64,000 bases of DNA from Haloimpatiens massiliensis (GCF_900184255.1 NZ_LT854640.1:819592-883591); one strand, 5' to 3'. Positions 27,830 to 36,785 are shown, counted from the stretch's first letter. Made by a program: numbers and translations. The notes: generated by a model from the letters alone, not told the origin.

Positions 27830-28798
27830 ATGTCTGAACCGACTAAATCTAGGATATTAAGTTGCTTAAAAGGCCTGGCAGTTGGAGATGCCATAGGAAA
27901 ACAAACAGAAACTTTATCCTTTGAAAAAATCAAAGAATGGTATCCTAATTGTATAAACGGGTTTGAAGGTAAACTCGGCACTATAATGCCAAGATACATA
28001 GACAGGCATTATGAATGGAAGTTCGGAGAAACTACAGATGATACTGAACAAACTATTGCTGTTGCTGAATCAATAATAGAAGAAGGGACAGTATCTCATA
28101 GTAAAATTGGTGAGAAACTAATGTTATGTAAAAAATCTAATAGGCCTACTCTTCAGCTTGGAAAATTTTAACAGATTCGAGATGTAAATAGAGTTGTGTA
28201 TGATGGTGATGGGTGTGGTGCTGCAATGAGAGTAGCTCCTATAGGCATTATTCATTCAAGTGATAAATTACATGAAATTGTTTCTGATGTTTTTGAATGC
28301 TGCATTCCTACTCATGGGTCCCAATTGGCCATATGTGCAGCTGCATCTATTGCTGGAGCGGTTTCAGCAGCTATTGATGGTAAATCAATAGAGAACATTT
28401 TTGAAATTGCACTTAAGGCTAGCATAGAATCTCAAAAGTACAGAAAATCAAATGAAGATCTTAAATACTATGAAGCATTAATGCATATGTACCAAGACTT
28501 ATCGTTACGAAGTGAAATAGATATTAACTATCTAAATGAAAATTACTTTCCTAAAACTACAATTAATATAGTCCCACTTTCTATAGTTATTGCTCTCATT
28601 ACTAAATCAGCAAAAAAGTCAACATTACTAGCAGCTAATTTAGGTGGGGATAGTGATTCTGTTGCCTCAATGAGTTCAGCCATTGCAGGAGCAATTTCGC
28701 CAGATACAGTTAATAATAAATGGTATGATGATGTCCAAGCTGTTAATAAAAATAACTTAATAGAATTAGGAGAGAGGTTATATTTACTTAGACATTAA
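27830..28798 (+). pseudogene. ADP-ribosylglycohydrolase with an in-frame TAA
   Basis: Two stretches in the same frame give about 320 residues of the DraG/ARH family. The first contains GLAVGDAIGKQTE and WKFGETTDDTEQT (metal-binding Thr-Asp-Asp), and stops at TAA (28169-28171). The second has CGAAMRVAPIGIIH, THGSQLAICAAASIAGAVSA and NLGGDSDSVASM (second metal site). All catalytic parts are present in two pieces. It lies directly after another gene broken the same way. An AGGAGGGG site precedes the ATG. Confidence 0.85.
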
Positions 28799-28874
28799 TT
28801 GGATGTGGGTATATAGAAATGAAAAAATATGAATATTTAAATGACAATATAAATTAGTTAGAAAGGATATACTT

Positions 28875-29393
28875 ATGAAAAATTTATTTTTAGTTGAACC
28901 TAATAAAAAGTATCAAAAGAGTTTTGAAAATTACGCTCTAGCATACAGAAAAATAAATGATGAACATTATTTTAATAAATATAAAAAAGCACTACGGAAT
29001 TTCCAAGATTATTTAAATGACTTACATAATTATTCCAAGGGAAATAACTTAACTAAAGGAGAGGTTATAACCTCAACATTCTGGTTAATTGATAAAAAAG
29101 AAGTAGTAGGTGTAGTGAGAATTAGACATCAAGAGGTAGAATGTGCTGGTCATATAGGGTATGATATATCCCCAGATCATAGAAATAACGGTTATGGTTT
29201 TCAAATTTTAAAACTAGCATTGATAATGGCTATAAAGATAGGAATGGAAGAAGTAATTTTAACTTGTAATATAGATAATATAGCCTCAAAGAAAATTATA
29301 GAAAAGAACAACGGAAAATTATTAGAAACTATTTTCGATGAAGACGAAAATGAATATCTGTACAAATATAGTATTACATTAGCAACTGATTGA
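28875..29393 (+). CDS. GNAT N-acetyltransferase
   Basis: A 172-residue protein whose C-terminal half is a GNAT domain: AGHIGYDISPDHRNNGYGFQ (about residues 94-113) is the acetyl-CoA site and NIASKKIIEKNNGKLLETI the closing motif. The N-terminal 60 residues are helical and charged (YQKSFENYALAYRKINDEHY) and match the ElaA/YjdJ-like acetyltransferases in Firmicutes that acetylate unknown amines. GAAAGGA precedes the ATG. Complete. Confidence 0.83.
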   Translation: MKNLFLVEPNKKYQKSFENYALAYRKINDEHYFNKYKKALRNFQDYLNDLHNYSKGNNLTKGEVITSTFWLIDKKEVVGVVRIRHQEVECAGHIGYDISPDHRNNGYGFQILKLALIMAIKIGMEEVILTCNIDNIASKKIIEKNNGKLLETIFDEDENEYLYKYSITLATD

Positions 29394-29546
29394 TTTCCTT
29401 CCACCTTAATTAAATATAGTGAGCAAATATATAAATACCAAATCAAAATGATGCTTATTAATAAATATAAACTAAATTTAAATAAGTAAAAGTTATATAT
29501 TTAATTTTACAAATTCAAGTATTTAAGGTTTGAAAGGAGTTTTAAT

Positions 29547-30110
29547 TTGGACATAATTGAAGCTATTTATAAAAGAAGGAGTATACGAAACTATTTAGAT
29601 AAAAAAGTTGAAAAAGATACGATTATGACTTTATTAAAAGCTGCTACAGCAGCACCAACAGCAGCAAATTGTCAGCCGTGGGAATTCATAGTTGTTGATG
29701 ATACAAAGAAACTTTCAGAACTAAAAGACAAATTAAATTTTGCAAGGTACAATGCACCTGCTGTTATTGTCGTATGTGGTAATATGAAATTAGCATTTAA
29801 AGGTCCTGGTAAAGATATGTGGGTTCAAGATTGTAGTGCCGCAATAGAAAATATTTTAATTGCAGCAACAAGTATGGGACTTGGTTCAGTTTGGATAGGT
29901 GTATATCCTATTGAAAGTAATATAAAGCCAGTAAAAAAGCTACTCAATATACCAGAGCATGTTACCCCTCTTGGTATTGTATACCTTGGATATCCTGCTG
30001 AGAGAAAAGAAGCGAGAACGCGATTGGATGAAAAAAGAGTGTATTGGCAGGAATATGAACCTAGTCGTAAACATAGGACAAAAGATAAGCCTATTATAGG
30101 ACATTATTAG
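29547..30110 (+). CDS. Nitroreductase-family FMN protein
   Basis: A 187-residue flavoprotein of the NfsA/FRP-like nitroreductase family. FMN phosphate contacts are in KRRSIRNY and AATAAPTAANCQPW; WVQDCSAAIENILIAATSMG plus LGSVWIGVYP is the family core. Such enzymes reduce nitroaromatics, quinones or related electron acceptors using NAD(P)H. The start is TTG, 6 nt after AAAGGAG. It is close to the RmlD-like gene, about 60 bases upstream of it, and may be co-transcribed with it. Confidence 0.88.
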   Translation: MDIIEAIYKRRSIRNYLDKKVEKDTIMTLLKAATAAPTAANCQPWEFIVVDDTKKLSELKDKLNFARYNAPAVIVVCGNMKLAFKGPGKDMWVQDCSAAIENILIAATSMGLGSVWIGVYPIESNIKPVKKLLNIPEHVTPLGIVYLGYPAERKEARTRLDEKRVYWQEYEPSRKHRTKDKPIIGHY

Positions 30111-30170
30111 TGAAATAAAAGATATATAATTAATAATATGATAAAGACATTAATAAGAAGGAGGACATCT

Positions 30171-30965
30171 ATGAAATTATTGATAATAGGAGCAAGTGGT
30201 TATTTGGGAAACACAGTATATAAAAAACTTAAGGAGTTCAGAAGTGATGATATCTATGGAACTTGTTGCAACTTCAATAATCAGGAGCTTTTACAAGTTA
30301 ATGTATTAGATAAATTGGATATAAAGAAATTACTTTCATTTGAACCAGATGTAATTATTTGGAGTATTTATAATGTAGATGAAGAAATTTCCTTATCAAA
30401 AATAGGTTTAAGTAGCATAGTAAATAGTATTTCTAAAGATGTACGCTTGATTTATGTTTCTACCACCGTTGGGAGAGGAAAGGATCAGACTGAAAATGTA
30501 ACTCCACATAAACGTATGCCTAATGAATATTTGCCCCAATATATTAATGGCAAAATTGAAGGTGAAAGTATAGCAAAAAAACATCCTAACCATGTAATTA
30601 TAAGACCTGGAAGTATCTATGGCTATGACTATGATGGTAAAATGGATTCTAGAATGAAAAAACTTCTTGAGATTTCAAAAACAGGTGAAAATTATTCAAG
30701 AACAGCAAATATGTACGCTAGTTTTGTTAATGTTCAAGACCTTGCAGATGCAATAATTGAACTTGCATACAATAATTTTACAGGAATAATAAATATATCT
30801 GGTGAAAAACCAGTAAGTCATTACGATTTTAATATATATTTAGCAAAATTAATGAATATTGATGCAAGTTTTATAATACCTGACTATAAGCCAAAAGAAA
30901 TCTATCGTAATTTAAATAACAACAAAAGAAAACTTTTACTTAAAACTTTAATACGAGATATTTGA
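30171..30965 (+). CDS. NAD-dependent epimerase/RmlD-like reductase
   Basis: A 264-residue extended-SDR protein. The nucleotide loop is IIGASGYLGNTVY, the catalytic lysine is in YINGKIEGE (YxxxK, near residue 123), and VIIRPGSIYG follows. It resembles dTDP-4-dehydrorhamnose reductase and other sugar-nucleotide reductases, but no rml genes are nearby. The ATG at 30171 lies 8 nt after AAGGAGG and is preferred over 30138. Its substrate cannot be decided from the sequence. Confidence 0.8.
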   Translation: MKLLIIGASGYLGNTVYKKLKEFRSDDIYGTCCNFNNQELLQVNVLDKLDIKKLLSFEPDVIIWSIYNVDEEISLSKIGLSSIVNSISKDVRLIYVSTTVGRGKDQTENVTPHKRMPNEYLPQYINGKIEGESIAKKHPNHVIIRPGSIYGYDYDGKMDSRMKKLLEISKTGENYSRTANMYASFVNVQDLADAIIELAYNNFTGIINISGEKPVSHYDFNIYLAKLMNIDASFIIPDYKPKEIYRNLNNNKRKLLLKTLIRDI

Positions 30966-31143
30966 ATATTTATAAAATTTAGTTCATAATTGTAGTCTTT
31001 TATGAAGTATTAATAAGTTATATACAGCAATTTTTCTATGTACAACTACATCGACATAGGTTATATGCAATATATGTATAAAATAAATAAAATCAAATGA
31101 TGTATAGAGATATACACTAGATATGAGGCGTGAGGTGTTAAAA

Positions 31144-32001
31144 TTGATAAAAACAATTTGTAATATTGAGGAAGTAATTGATTTCGCATGGGAATTGAGT
31201 CAGGATAACCTAAATGCGAGCTATCCAAGAAAGGAATCAATTATAGAGCTTAAAGAATATATTGAAAAATTTGTAAGTGATGACAGCAAAAATGTACTAG
31301 CTTGCTATCATCAAGGTGTATTGTGTGGAATTTGTCTTTATTTTTGGATAACTGATGAAAAGTATGCTCAAACAAAGGTATTTTTAATTAGAGATGATTA
31401 TGAGCAAATTGCAGAAGAATTTATTAATTATATAAGTAATCAATTAGCTGGATATCAATTTCTTATAACTGGAATACCTTTTACCAATAAAAATGCAAAT
31501 GAATATTTTAAGAAAAAAAATATTGAGTGTATTGAAGCAAGCATTGTTACAAGAATATGTAATTTGGAATTCCATACGAATCAAAGGAATGATTGTGTAG
31601 AGGAAATTAACAAAAACATTTTTGAGGAATACGCTAGGTTCCATGATGAACACGCTATTCCTTTAGAAATGTATTATAATGCCAAAAATTTAAAAATAGA
31701 TATAGATCGCTTTCGAATATTTGCTTTTAGGCACGATGAAGAGATACACGGGAGCATTTTTGCTAAAATAGTTAAAGAAGATGCAGAAGTATTTGGATTG
31801 TTTATAGATGAGAAATACAAAAATAAGGGCATTGAAAGTATATTAATTAATAAAATGCTTACACAATTATATAATGAATTTGGTGCAATAAAAGAAATTG
31901 TATATTTTATTGATGAAAATTCTACTGATGAATTAAATTCAGCATTAGCTGCAGGTTTTGAAGTTCAAGCTAAATATAGGTGTTACAAATGTACACTTTA
32001 G
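31144..32001 (+). CDS. GNAT-family protein, two-domain
   Basis: A 285-residue protein with two GNAT-like halves. The second (about residues 150-285) has a recognisable acetyl-CoA loop, FGLFIDEKYKNKGIESILIN, and the end STDELNSALAAGFEVQAKYR. The first half (ASYPRKESIIELKEYIEKFV, then VLCGICLYFWITD) is a diverged GNAT fold. The TTG at 31144 is 6 nt after GAGGTG; an in-frame ATG at 31123 has no site. The substrate is unknown. Confidence 0.7.
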   Translation: MIKTICNIEEVIDFAWELSQDNLNASYPRKESIIELKEYIEKFVSDDSKNVLACYHQGVLCGICLYFWITDEKYAQTKVFLIRDDYEQIAEEFINYISNQLAGYQFLITGIPFTNKNANEYFKKKNIECIEASIVTRICNLEFHTNQRNDCVEEINKNIFEEYARFHDEHAIPLEMYYNAKNLKIDIDRFRIFAFRHDEEIHGSIFAKIVKEDAEVFGLFIDEKYKNKGIESILINKMLTQLYNEFGAIKEIVYFIDENSTDELNSALAAGFEVQAKYRCYKCTL

Positions 32002-32160
32002 CTTGCCAAATTGTTATTTAGTAAAGGTTAGTATTTTTTTATATCACGAATTGTTAACTAAGTTATTAATATGTTATACACAAAAATAGTCTAAAAAGAA
32101 AAGAGAGGAGTTTTAGTGAAGGGTTGGTACTTACCATACACTTTCTAAAGATAAAGAAAG

Positions 32161-32304
32161 GGTATTGACTCAAAGCTTTTAAAACTTGTTCTTAAAAAAT
32201 ATGAAAATGCATATCAGAAAGTATTACTGACAGACAATCAGATAGAAACTGTTAATTTCTATAAACATTGTGGCTTTTTAAAAGTGAAGAGGTTGGATGC
32301 ATAG
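32161..32304 (+). pseudogene. GNAT C-terminal remnant
   Basis: An open frame without a start codon reads GIDSKLLKLVLKKYENAYQK then VLLTDNQIETVNFYKHCGFL before a stop. The second part is a GNAT closing motif (Tx2FYxxxGF). Only about 47 codons remain. The preceding short GTG ORF with a good ribosome site (32116 on) is probably the shifted N-terminal end. Confidence 0.55.
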
Positions 32305-32454
32305 CTTTTGTAAACTTTAAAAATTAGTATTTATAGATATTATCAATGTTAATTTTGTCTAAAACATCAAGTATATAATAGTAAGTATGAATATTTAGAT
32401 GAAGCATGTGTTTATTTAATAAAAAAACTTATACAACATGAAAGTGGGATAACG

Positions 32455-33024
32455 ATGGAGAAGGAATATATATAAAAACAAATTGGTCATGTATTAAAAG
32501 GTAAAGCTATTGAACTTGTTCCTGTAACAAAGGAACATATGGATTTTATATGTGATGAAGAAAGTAATTCAAAATTATGGTGTTATGAAGAATATGTTGA
32601 AATTAGCAAGGAACATATTCAAGAAAGATTTACTAAAAGAATTGAAGAAAACGATGTTTTTGATTTTATTGTTAAACGAAGTTCAGATGGTGCACAGATG
32701 GGAGTAGTTTATATATGGCAATGTAGTTCCACACGTAAAAGCTGGGAAATTGGATATGTTATCTTACCAGAGTTTCAAGGTAATGGATATTGTTTAGAAA
32801 GTGCTAAGCTTTTATTATCCTTTGCGTTTAATGAATTAAATGCTCATAAAGTTATAGGTATGTGCCATTGTGATAATCTCAAATCAACATCTGTAATGCA
32901 AAAAGCAGGAATGTCAAAACAAGGTGTGTTTAGAGAAGAATATAAATGTAGAGGTAAATGGGTAGACCAATTTTATTTTAGCATTTTAGAGCGGGAATAT
33001 CATAGAATTTATAAAGAAAGCTAG
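32455..33024 (+). pseudogene. GNAT acetyltransferase with an early in-frame TAA
   Basis: From ATG 32455 the frame reads MEKEYI, TAA (32473-32475), then KQIGHVLKGKAIELVPVTKE and continues through a full GNAT domain. WEIGYVILPEFQGNGYCLES is the acetyl-CoA loop and NLKSTSVMQKAGMSKQGVFR the closing motif of RimJ/RimL-type enzymes. The part after the stop lacks the first strand unless it starts inside at 32539. I treat it as inactivated or N-truncated; a 161-residue product from 32539 is possible. Confidence 0.65.
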
Positions 33025-33105
33025 TTTAGAATCAATAATTTTATTTAAGTTATTCTTAGATTGGGATAAAAAAGTATTAATTACGAATTACCAGGAGGTA
33101 AAACT

Positions 33106-33216
33106 ATGATTATACGACGGACAGAATTTTCAGATGAAGAAAAAATATCAAAGCTAATAGCACAATTTAGAGTAGAATTAAAAGAACTTAAAGGAATTAA
33201 AGGAAAGGAAAATTAA
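33106..33216 (+). pseudogene. GNAT N-terminal fragment
   Basis: A 36-codon ORF with a strong CCAGGAGG site: MIIRRTEFSDEEKISKLIAQ followed by FRVELKELKGIKGKEN. It matches the first strand and helices of a GNAT protein that normally continues for over 100 more residues. The rest is deleted up to the next gene fragment. Confidence 0.5.
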
Positions 33217-33270
33217 TAGCAGAAAAACAATTTCTATCAGATGTAATTAAGATTGGAACGGAGGGATAAT

Positions 33271-33504
33271 ATGCCCGGTACTATAACACATTTGACAATT
33301 GCCAATAGAATAATAAATACATTACCCGATGGAGTAATTACAAATAAAGGACTGTTTTATGCAGGTTCAATAGCTCCTGATTCAATTCATAGAAGAGAAG
33401 GATTTGTAAGAGCAGATAAGAAACACTCACACATGAGAGATACTATTGCAGATGTAGATTTTGGTAATAGAGAAAACCTTGCAATGTTGCCAAGAATGTT
33501 TTAA
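33271..33504 (+). pseudogene. Zinc-dependent phospholipase C family, N-terminal fragment
   Basis: Seventy-seven residues starting MPGTITHLTIANRII after GGAGGG. LPDGVITNKGLFYAGSIAPD and KKHSHMRD carry His and Asp residues typical of the prokaryotic zinc-dependent phospholipase C fold. The full protein is about three times longer. The frame ends at a stop shortly after, and no continuation is visible, so the gene is truncated. Confidence 0.6.
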
Positions 33505-33585
33505 ATTTGTAATAGGGATCATTGTCTAAAAAAATTGATACTTACTCTAAGCCATTTTATGGATGTTTTTCTTAGAGTAGTAGCT

Positions 33586-33644
33586 TACATATAAAAATAG
33601 ACTTAATCACTGATATTACTTAGTTAAGTCGATTTTTATATGTA
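33586..33644. terminator. Bidirectional terminator hairpin
   Basis: A 21-bp stem with one mismatch (33586-33606 with 33624-33644) whose outer ends are A/T-rich on both strands. A second, 9-bp hairpin lies just before it (33543-33579). They separate the phospholipase fragment from the convergent FusB-like gene. Confidence 0.7.
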
Positions 33645-33675
33645 AATGTACCGTATTATAAAATGTATGTCACTG

Positions 33676-34323
33676 TTATTTTATATTGTTAACATCTTTT
33701 AAGATTTTCTCAAGCTTTTCTATAGATACAATTCGCTCATTACACTTCTGACTATCTAAACATATATTAAATCCTAGTGACTTGTAGTTACCTTTTGTTT
33801 TACAAATAGCTGAGACAAAAGCCACCTCATTTTCAGAACCTACATGATTACAAAGGGAACACATATTAGTATTGTTAGAATTATGACTTGGAATTTTACA
33901 TACCATACCTACAAATTTACCATCCATATTGTAAATTAAAAATAATTTTCTATTGGTTTCATCAATCCAGCCTAAATACACATTTTTTGAATCCTGTAGA
34001 CTTGGCTTTGGCAATTTTAAATTTTTTTCCTTTCTAAACAATTTAATAATTTTAGGTTTTGTAATACTTGGCATTCCATATACATATTCGTTTAACTCGT
34101 CTAAATACTTGTCAATCTGTGTGGGATCATTTATCTTACTAATATCAAGCAGCTCTCTTTCTTCATCAGATAAATTTGTAAAAAGGCTTAGTATTTTATC
34201 ATGTATGTATGCTTTACTTACTTCAATAACATTAGTATCTACACAATTTCTGAAAGCACTATTTAAATCCCGTAAACATTTCTTTATATAGTTATATTCA
34301 TATTTTTTTATAAAAGCCTCCAT
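33676..34323 (-). CDS. FusB/FusC-family EF-G-binding protein
   Basis: A 215-residue cytoplasmic protein. The N-terminal half is helical (SDEERELLDISKINDPTQID, KYLDELNEYVYGMP) and the C-terminal half holds the treble-clef zinc site: MCSLCNHVGSENEVAFVSAI plus CKTKGNYKSLGFNICLDSQK plus CNE. FusB-type proteins bind elongation factor G and free it from ribosomes stalled by fusidic acid. The ATG at 34323 has GAGGTG 9 nt upstream. A leader ORF and long hairpin precede it. Effect on fusidic acid in this host is inferred. Confidence 0.85.
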   Translation of the reverse strand: MEAFIKKYEYNYIKKCLRDLNSAFRNCVDTNVIEVSKAYIHDKILSLFTNLSDEERELLDISKINDPTQIDKYLDELNEYVYGMPSITKPKIIKLFRKEKNLKLPKPSLQDSKNVYLGWIDETNRKLFLIYNMDGKFVGMVCKIPSHNSNNTNMCSLCNHVGSENEVAFVSAICKTKGNYKSLGFNICLDSQKCNERIVSIEKLEKILKDVNNIK

Positions 34324-34409
34324 AAAGGCTATCACCTCTTTTCTAACATATGTAATTTTATATCCATTTAAATAACCTGATTAACCCACAAAAAACATTA
34401 CATTACTTG

Positions 34410-34516
34410 AATTATGAAATTTCTCTGGAATGACTTGCATAAGAAGCGAAAGAACTGTTTAAATTTATTGTTCCGAGCTCTTATGCAAGTCACGGAGGAG
34501 AAATTTCATAATTCCA
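34410..34516 (-). promoter_or_regulatory. Long hairpin in the leader of the FusB-like gene
   Basis: Two paired blocks form a long interrupted stem: 17 bp (GAATTATGAAATTTCTC type) outside and 13 bp (TGACTTGCATAAG with CTTATGCAAGTCA) inside. On the minus strand one arm contains the start of the 14-codon leader ORF. A T-run (GTTTTTTG) follows some 20 nt further down. The layout fits ribosome-controlled attenuation of the downstream fusidic-acid-type resistance gene. Confidence 0.5.
34465..34509 (-). CDS. Leader ORF of the FusB-like gene
   Basis: Encodes MKFLLRDLHKSSEQ, with GGTGG about 5 nt before its ATG. It ends in the loop of the hairpin, about 140 nt before the FusB-like start. Stalling on it could open or close the hairpin. 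Only position and ribosome site support it. Confidence 0.4.
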   Translation of the reverse strand: MKFLLRDLHKSSEQ

Positions 34517-34588
34517 CCGCATTCATTGTACCTTTTTGTGGTTTAATCATAATATCTTACTTACAGTTACATTTTATTACATGCCCAT

Positions 34589-34642
34589 TAAAAAAAGATG
34601 ATTATTATTACTCCTCCAACTGAAAGTAATAGTAATCATCTT
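34589..34642 (-). terminator. Terminator of the CD3324-type gene
   Basis: An 18-bp stem with one mismatch (34595-34612 with 34625-34642) followed on the minus strand by six T residues. It terminates the CD3324 gene transcript, leaving a separate promoter for the FusB-like gene further down. A wider 11-bp inverted repeat (34645-34655 with 34748-34758) lies between gene and terminator. Confidence 0.7.
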
Positions 34643-34793
34643 GATTTAAAACATGCTATATTCACAATCATTTTATTTCTTATCTTTTGAATATTGTCTT
34701 AAATTAAAAATAATAACTTTCATTGGAATGCCACAATGAAATCATAACATGTTTTAAAATAAGTATTCAATCCAATAAATAATTCTGTAATAA

Positions 34794-35072
34794 TTATGAG
34801 TATAAATCTTTCTCTTGAGTTATTATTCTTCTTATACTCTTTTCTGACAGGTAATATTCTTTAGTTAATGCATTAATAGTAGCACCATTAATGTATTTTT
34901 TATAAATTTCACTATTTCTAGCCTTAAGACTATTCTTTATACCACTTTTTTCTCCCCAGGCTTTATGGTTTTCATTTTTCCTGGGTACATAAAGATATTT
35001 TCCGTCTACATATTCTTGTATTATTTTAACAATTTTCTCAGGTAACACATCTTGCGCTTTTGCATACTTCAT
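34794..35072 (-). CDS. CD3324-family helix-turn-helix protein
   Basis: A 92-residue DNA-binding protein. MKYAKAQDVLPEKIVKIIQE plus YVDGKYLYVPRK is the diagnostic start of the CD3324 family, followed by GEKSGIKNSL and a Mor/resolvase-like helix-turn-helix (INALTKEYYLSEKSIRRII). The ATG at 35072 has GGAGTAAGG upstream and is preferred over the longer frame. It has a leader of about 250 bases with a terminator-like structure. Its targets are unknown. Confidence 0.8.
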   Translation of the reverse strand: MKYAKAQDVLPEKIVKIIQEYVDGKYLYVPRKNENHKAWGEKSGIKNSLKARNSEIYKKYINGATINALTKEYYLSEKSIRRIITQEKDLYS

Positions 35073-35121
35073 TTCCTTACTCCTCTGCTTTTTTATCATA
35101 GTGTTAAAGCAAAGAATACTC

Positions 35122-35203
35122 AAAAAGCTATGTGTTACAGAGCCTAAAACATATTTGCATTTCAGCTAAATTAAAAGCTTAGGCTCCAAACAAAGCATAG
35201 CTT
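35122..35203 (-). promoter_or_regulatory. Nested hairpin in the leader of the CD3324-type gene
   Basis: On the minus strand AAGCTATG (35203-35196) pairs with CATAGCTT (35132-35125), and GAGCCTAA (35186-35179) with TTAGGCTC (35147-35140). A T-run follows the outer 3' arm. This is terminator-like and lies about 50 nt before the ribosome site. No known riboswitch consensus is recognised. Upstream to 35300 the leader continues without a gene. Confidence 0.4.
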
Positions 35204-35620
35204 ACTTTGTTGTAGTCTTTGCACGGAGCAAGCTGATTTAGAGCTGAATGTATCACAGACTTTCATAAAAACACCCCCAATGCATTACAGTTAATTATAT
35301 CATAATTAACTTAATTTTTAATATATGGATTGTTTGATGATTTAAATATAGGTAGAAAACTCTATAAAATATTGTTTTCATACAACTTTACCACAAAAAT
35401 ATGAACAGGAAAACTTTAAACTGGTAGCTGTATATGCTGATAAAACATTAGTGAAAGTGATAGTGATAGGGTAATAGGTTAAGTGTGCATTAGGTACAAT
35501 AAATTGTAAACCAAAAGATATTGAAATTTTTTATGGGTTATCCAGTGGGCATTTTCCATAGAATATATGCTATAATTATATAAGATGAAATTATTGGAAT
35601 ATGTAAAAGGAGATGAGAGT

Positions 35621-36106
35621 ATGGAGTTTAGAATTGTTTCATTACCACCGTTTAAAGCTGCTTCATCAGGTGTTGATAAAAATTTTGATTTTTCTGCAGA
35701 AGGAATATTAGGAAAGTTTGATGCATATTTTTCTGCTATTAAGCCATTGCCACGAGATGACTTTATGCCGCGAGATTTTTTATTTTTTGATCCTGTGGAA
35801 CAAGGTATGGTTTGGTGGTGGGCGTTAACTGAGGACATGGATAGCGGTAGTAACGATGTAGTTGACTTTGATGGCGGATATTATCTTACTTACACATATA
35901 GAGACGGCGATGAAGAAATGGGTAATAAATTGTATAATGAGGCTATAGCCTACATTAATAAATCGGAGTTATTTGAACTAGATGAACGTACTAACCATTA
36001 TAGTATGGGACATATTATTACTCCTAAGGATATTATCAAGGCACAGGGATGGGCACAGATGGAAACATTTATACCAATTAAACTAAGAACAGAACTTGAT
36101 AGATAA
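35621..36106 (+). CDS. GyrI-like/effector-binding domain protein
   Basis: A 161-residue protein without a DNA-binding domain. MEFRIVSLPPFKAASSGVDK, RDFLFFDPVEQGMVWWWALT and YRDGDEEMG match the SHV-like fold of the AraC effector-binding/GyrI-like family, which binds small aromatic or cationic molecules. The ATG at 35621 follows AGGAGATG. It is a single gene with a TATAAT (35571) upstream. The role could be ligand sequestration. The gap before it (35204-35560) holds only a possible GNAT scrap (ENFKLVAVYADKTLVKVIVI). Confidence 0.65.
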   Translation: MEFRIVSLPPFKAASSGVDKNFDFSAEGILGKFDAYFSAIKPLPRDDFMPRDFLFFDPVEQGMVWWWALTEDMDSGSNDVVDFDGGYYLTYTYRDGDEEMGNKLYNEAIAYINKSELFELDERTNHYSMGHIITPKDIIKAQGWAQMETFIPIKLRTELDR

Positions 36107-36189
36107 GTACTAATTTTAGGATAGTATGCAGGTATCGGCGCTAAGAATGATGAGGGTATCGGAACTTATGGTTGTGTTTTGCATTTTCC

Positions 36190-36330
36190 ATGAGAGCTAG
36201 TGCATATGAAAATAATATTAAGAAGATTGAGCTATTAACAGGTAATCAAAATTTTAATGCTCAAAGGTTTTATGAAAACTTAAGCTATATAAAGACTAAT
36301 GAGATACAATATAAAAAAAAGGATGGGTGA
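36190..36330 (+). pseudogene. GNAT C-terminal remnant
   Basis: Reads MRASAYENNIKKIELLTGNQ then NFNAQRFYENLSYIKTNEIQ and YKKKDG. This is the closing half of a GNAT domain; it lacks an acetyl-CoA loop and has no ribosome site, so it is a fragment. It ends just before the AAC(6')-like gene. Confidence 0.55.
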
Positions 36331-36338
36331 ATTAAATA

Positions 36339-36785
36339 ATGATTAATATTTGTAAAGCAAAACCAGAAGATAGTAAAAGAGTAGCAGAATTATTTCATAA
36401 TATGTGGAGTGACTCGGATATAAATGATTTACAAGCAGAGTTGTTTGAAAAGATTACATCTAACGAATGAGAAATATTTATAGCCTATAGTGATAATATT
36501 TCAGTAGGTGTTGCTCAATGTGGATTAAGAAAAGACTATGTTGAGGGGACAGACAGTACTCCGGTGGGATATTTAGAAGGTATTTATGTAATTGAGGAGT
36601 TTCGTAACAAGAGTATAGCCAGTATGTTATGCCAATCGTGTGAAAAGTGGGCAATGGAAATAGGATGTACAGAATTTGCTAGTGATTGTGAATTGACTAA
36701 TAGAGAAAGCCTAGAATTTCACTTGGCTATAGGTTTTGCTGAAGCTAATAGAATTATTTGTTTCACAAAAAAATTAATCAAATAA
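36339..36785 (+). pseudogene. AAC(6')-like aminoglycoside acetyltransferase with an in-frame TGA
   Basis: The frame from ATG 36339 reads MINICKAKPEDSKRVAELFH to codon 43 and stops at TGA (36468-36470), then continues in frame: IFIAYSDNISVGVAQCGLRK, DYVEGTDSTPVGYLEGIYVI, EEFRNKSIASMLCQSCEKWA and CELTNRESLEFHLAIGF. The motifs DYVEGTDS..VGYLEGI and FASDCELTN mark aminoglycoside 6'-N-acetyltransferases. No other defect is visible, so the gene was lost recently. Confidence 0.8.

Noticed and set aside
26963..28171. Possibility that TGA or TAA is recoded in the broken kinase and glycohydrolase genes
   Set aside because: Two different stops, no recoding signal seen, and many normal genes end in both.
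34414..34623. 69-codon plus-strand ORF over the FusB leader
   Set aside because: It exists because the region is palindromic; no ribosome site and it spans terminators.
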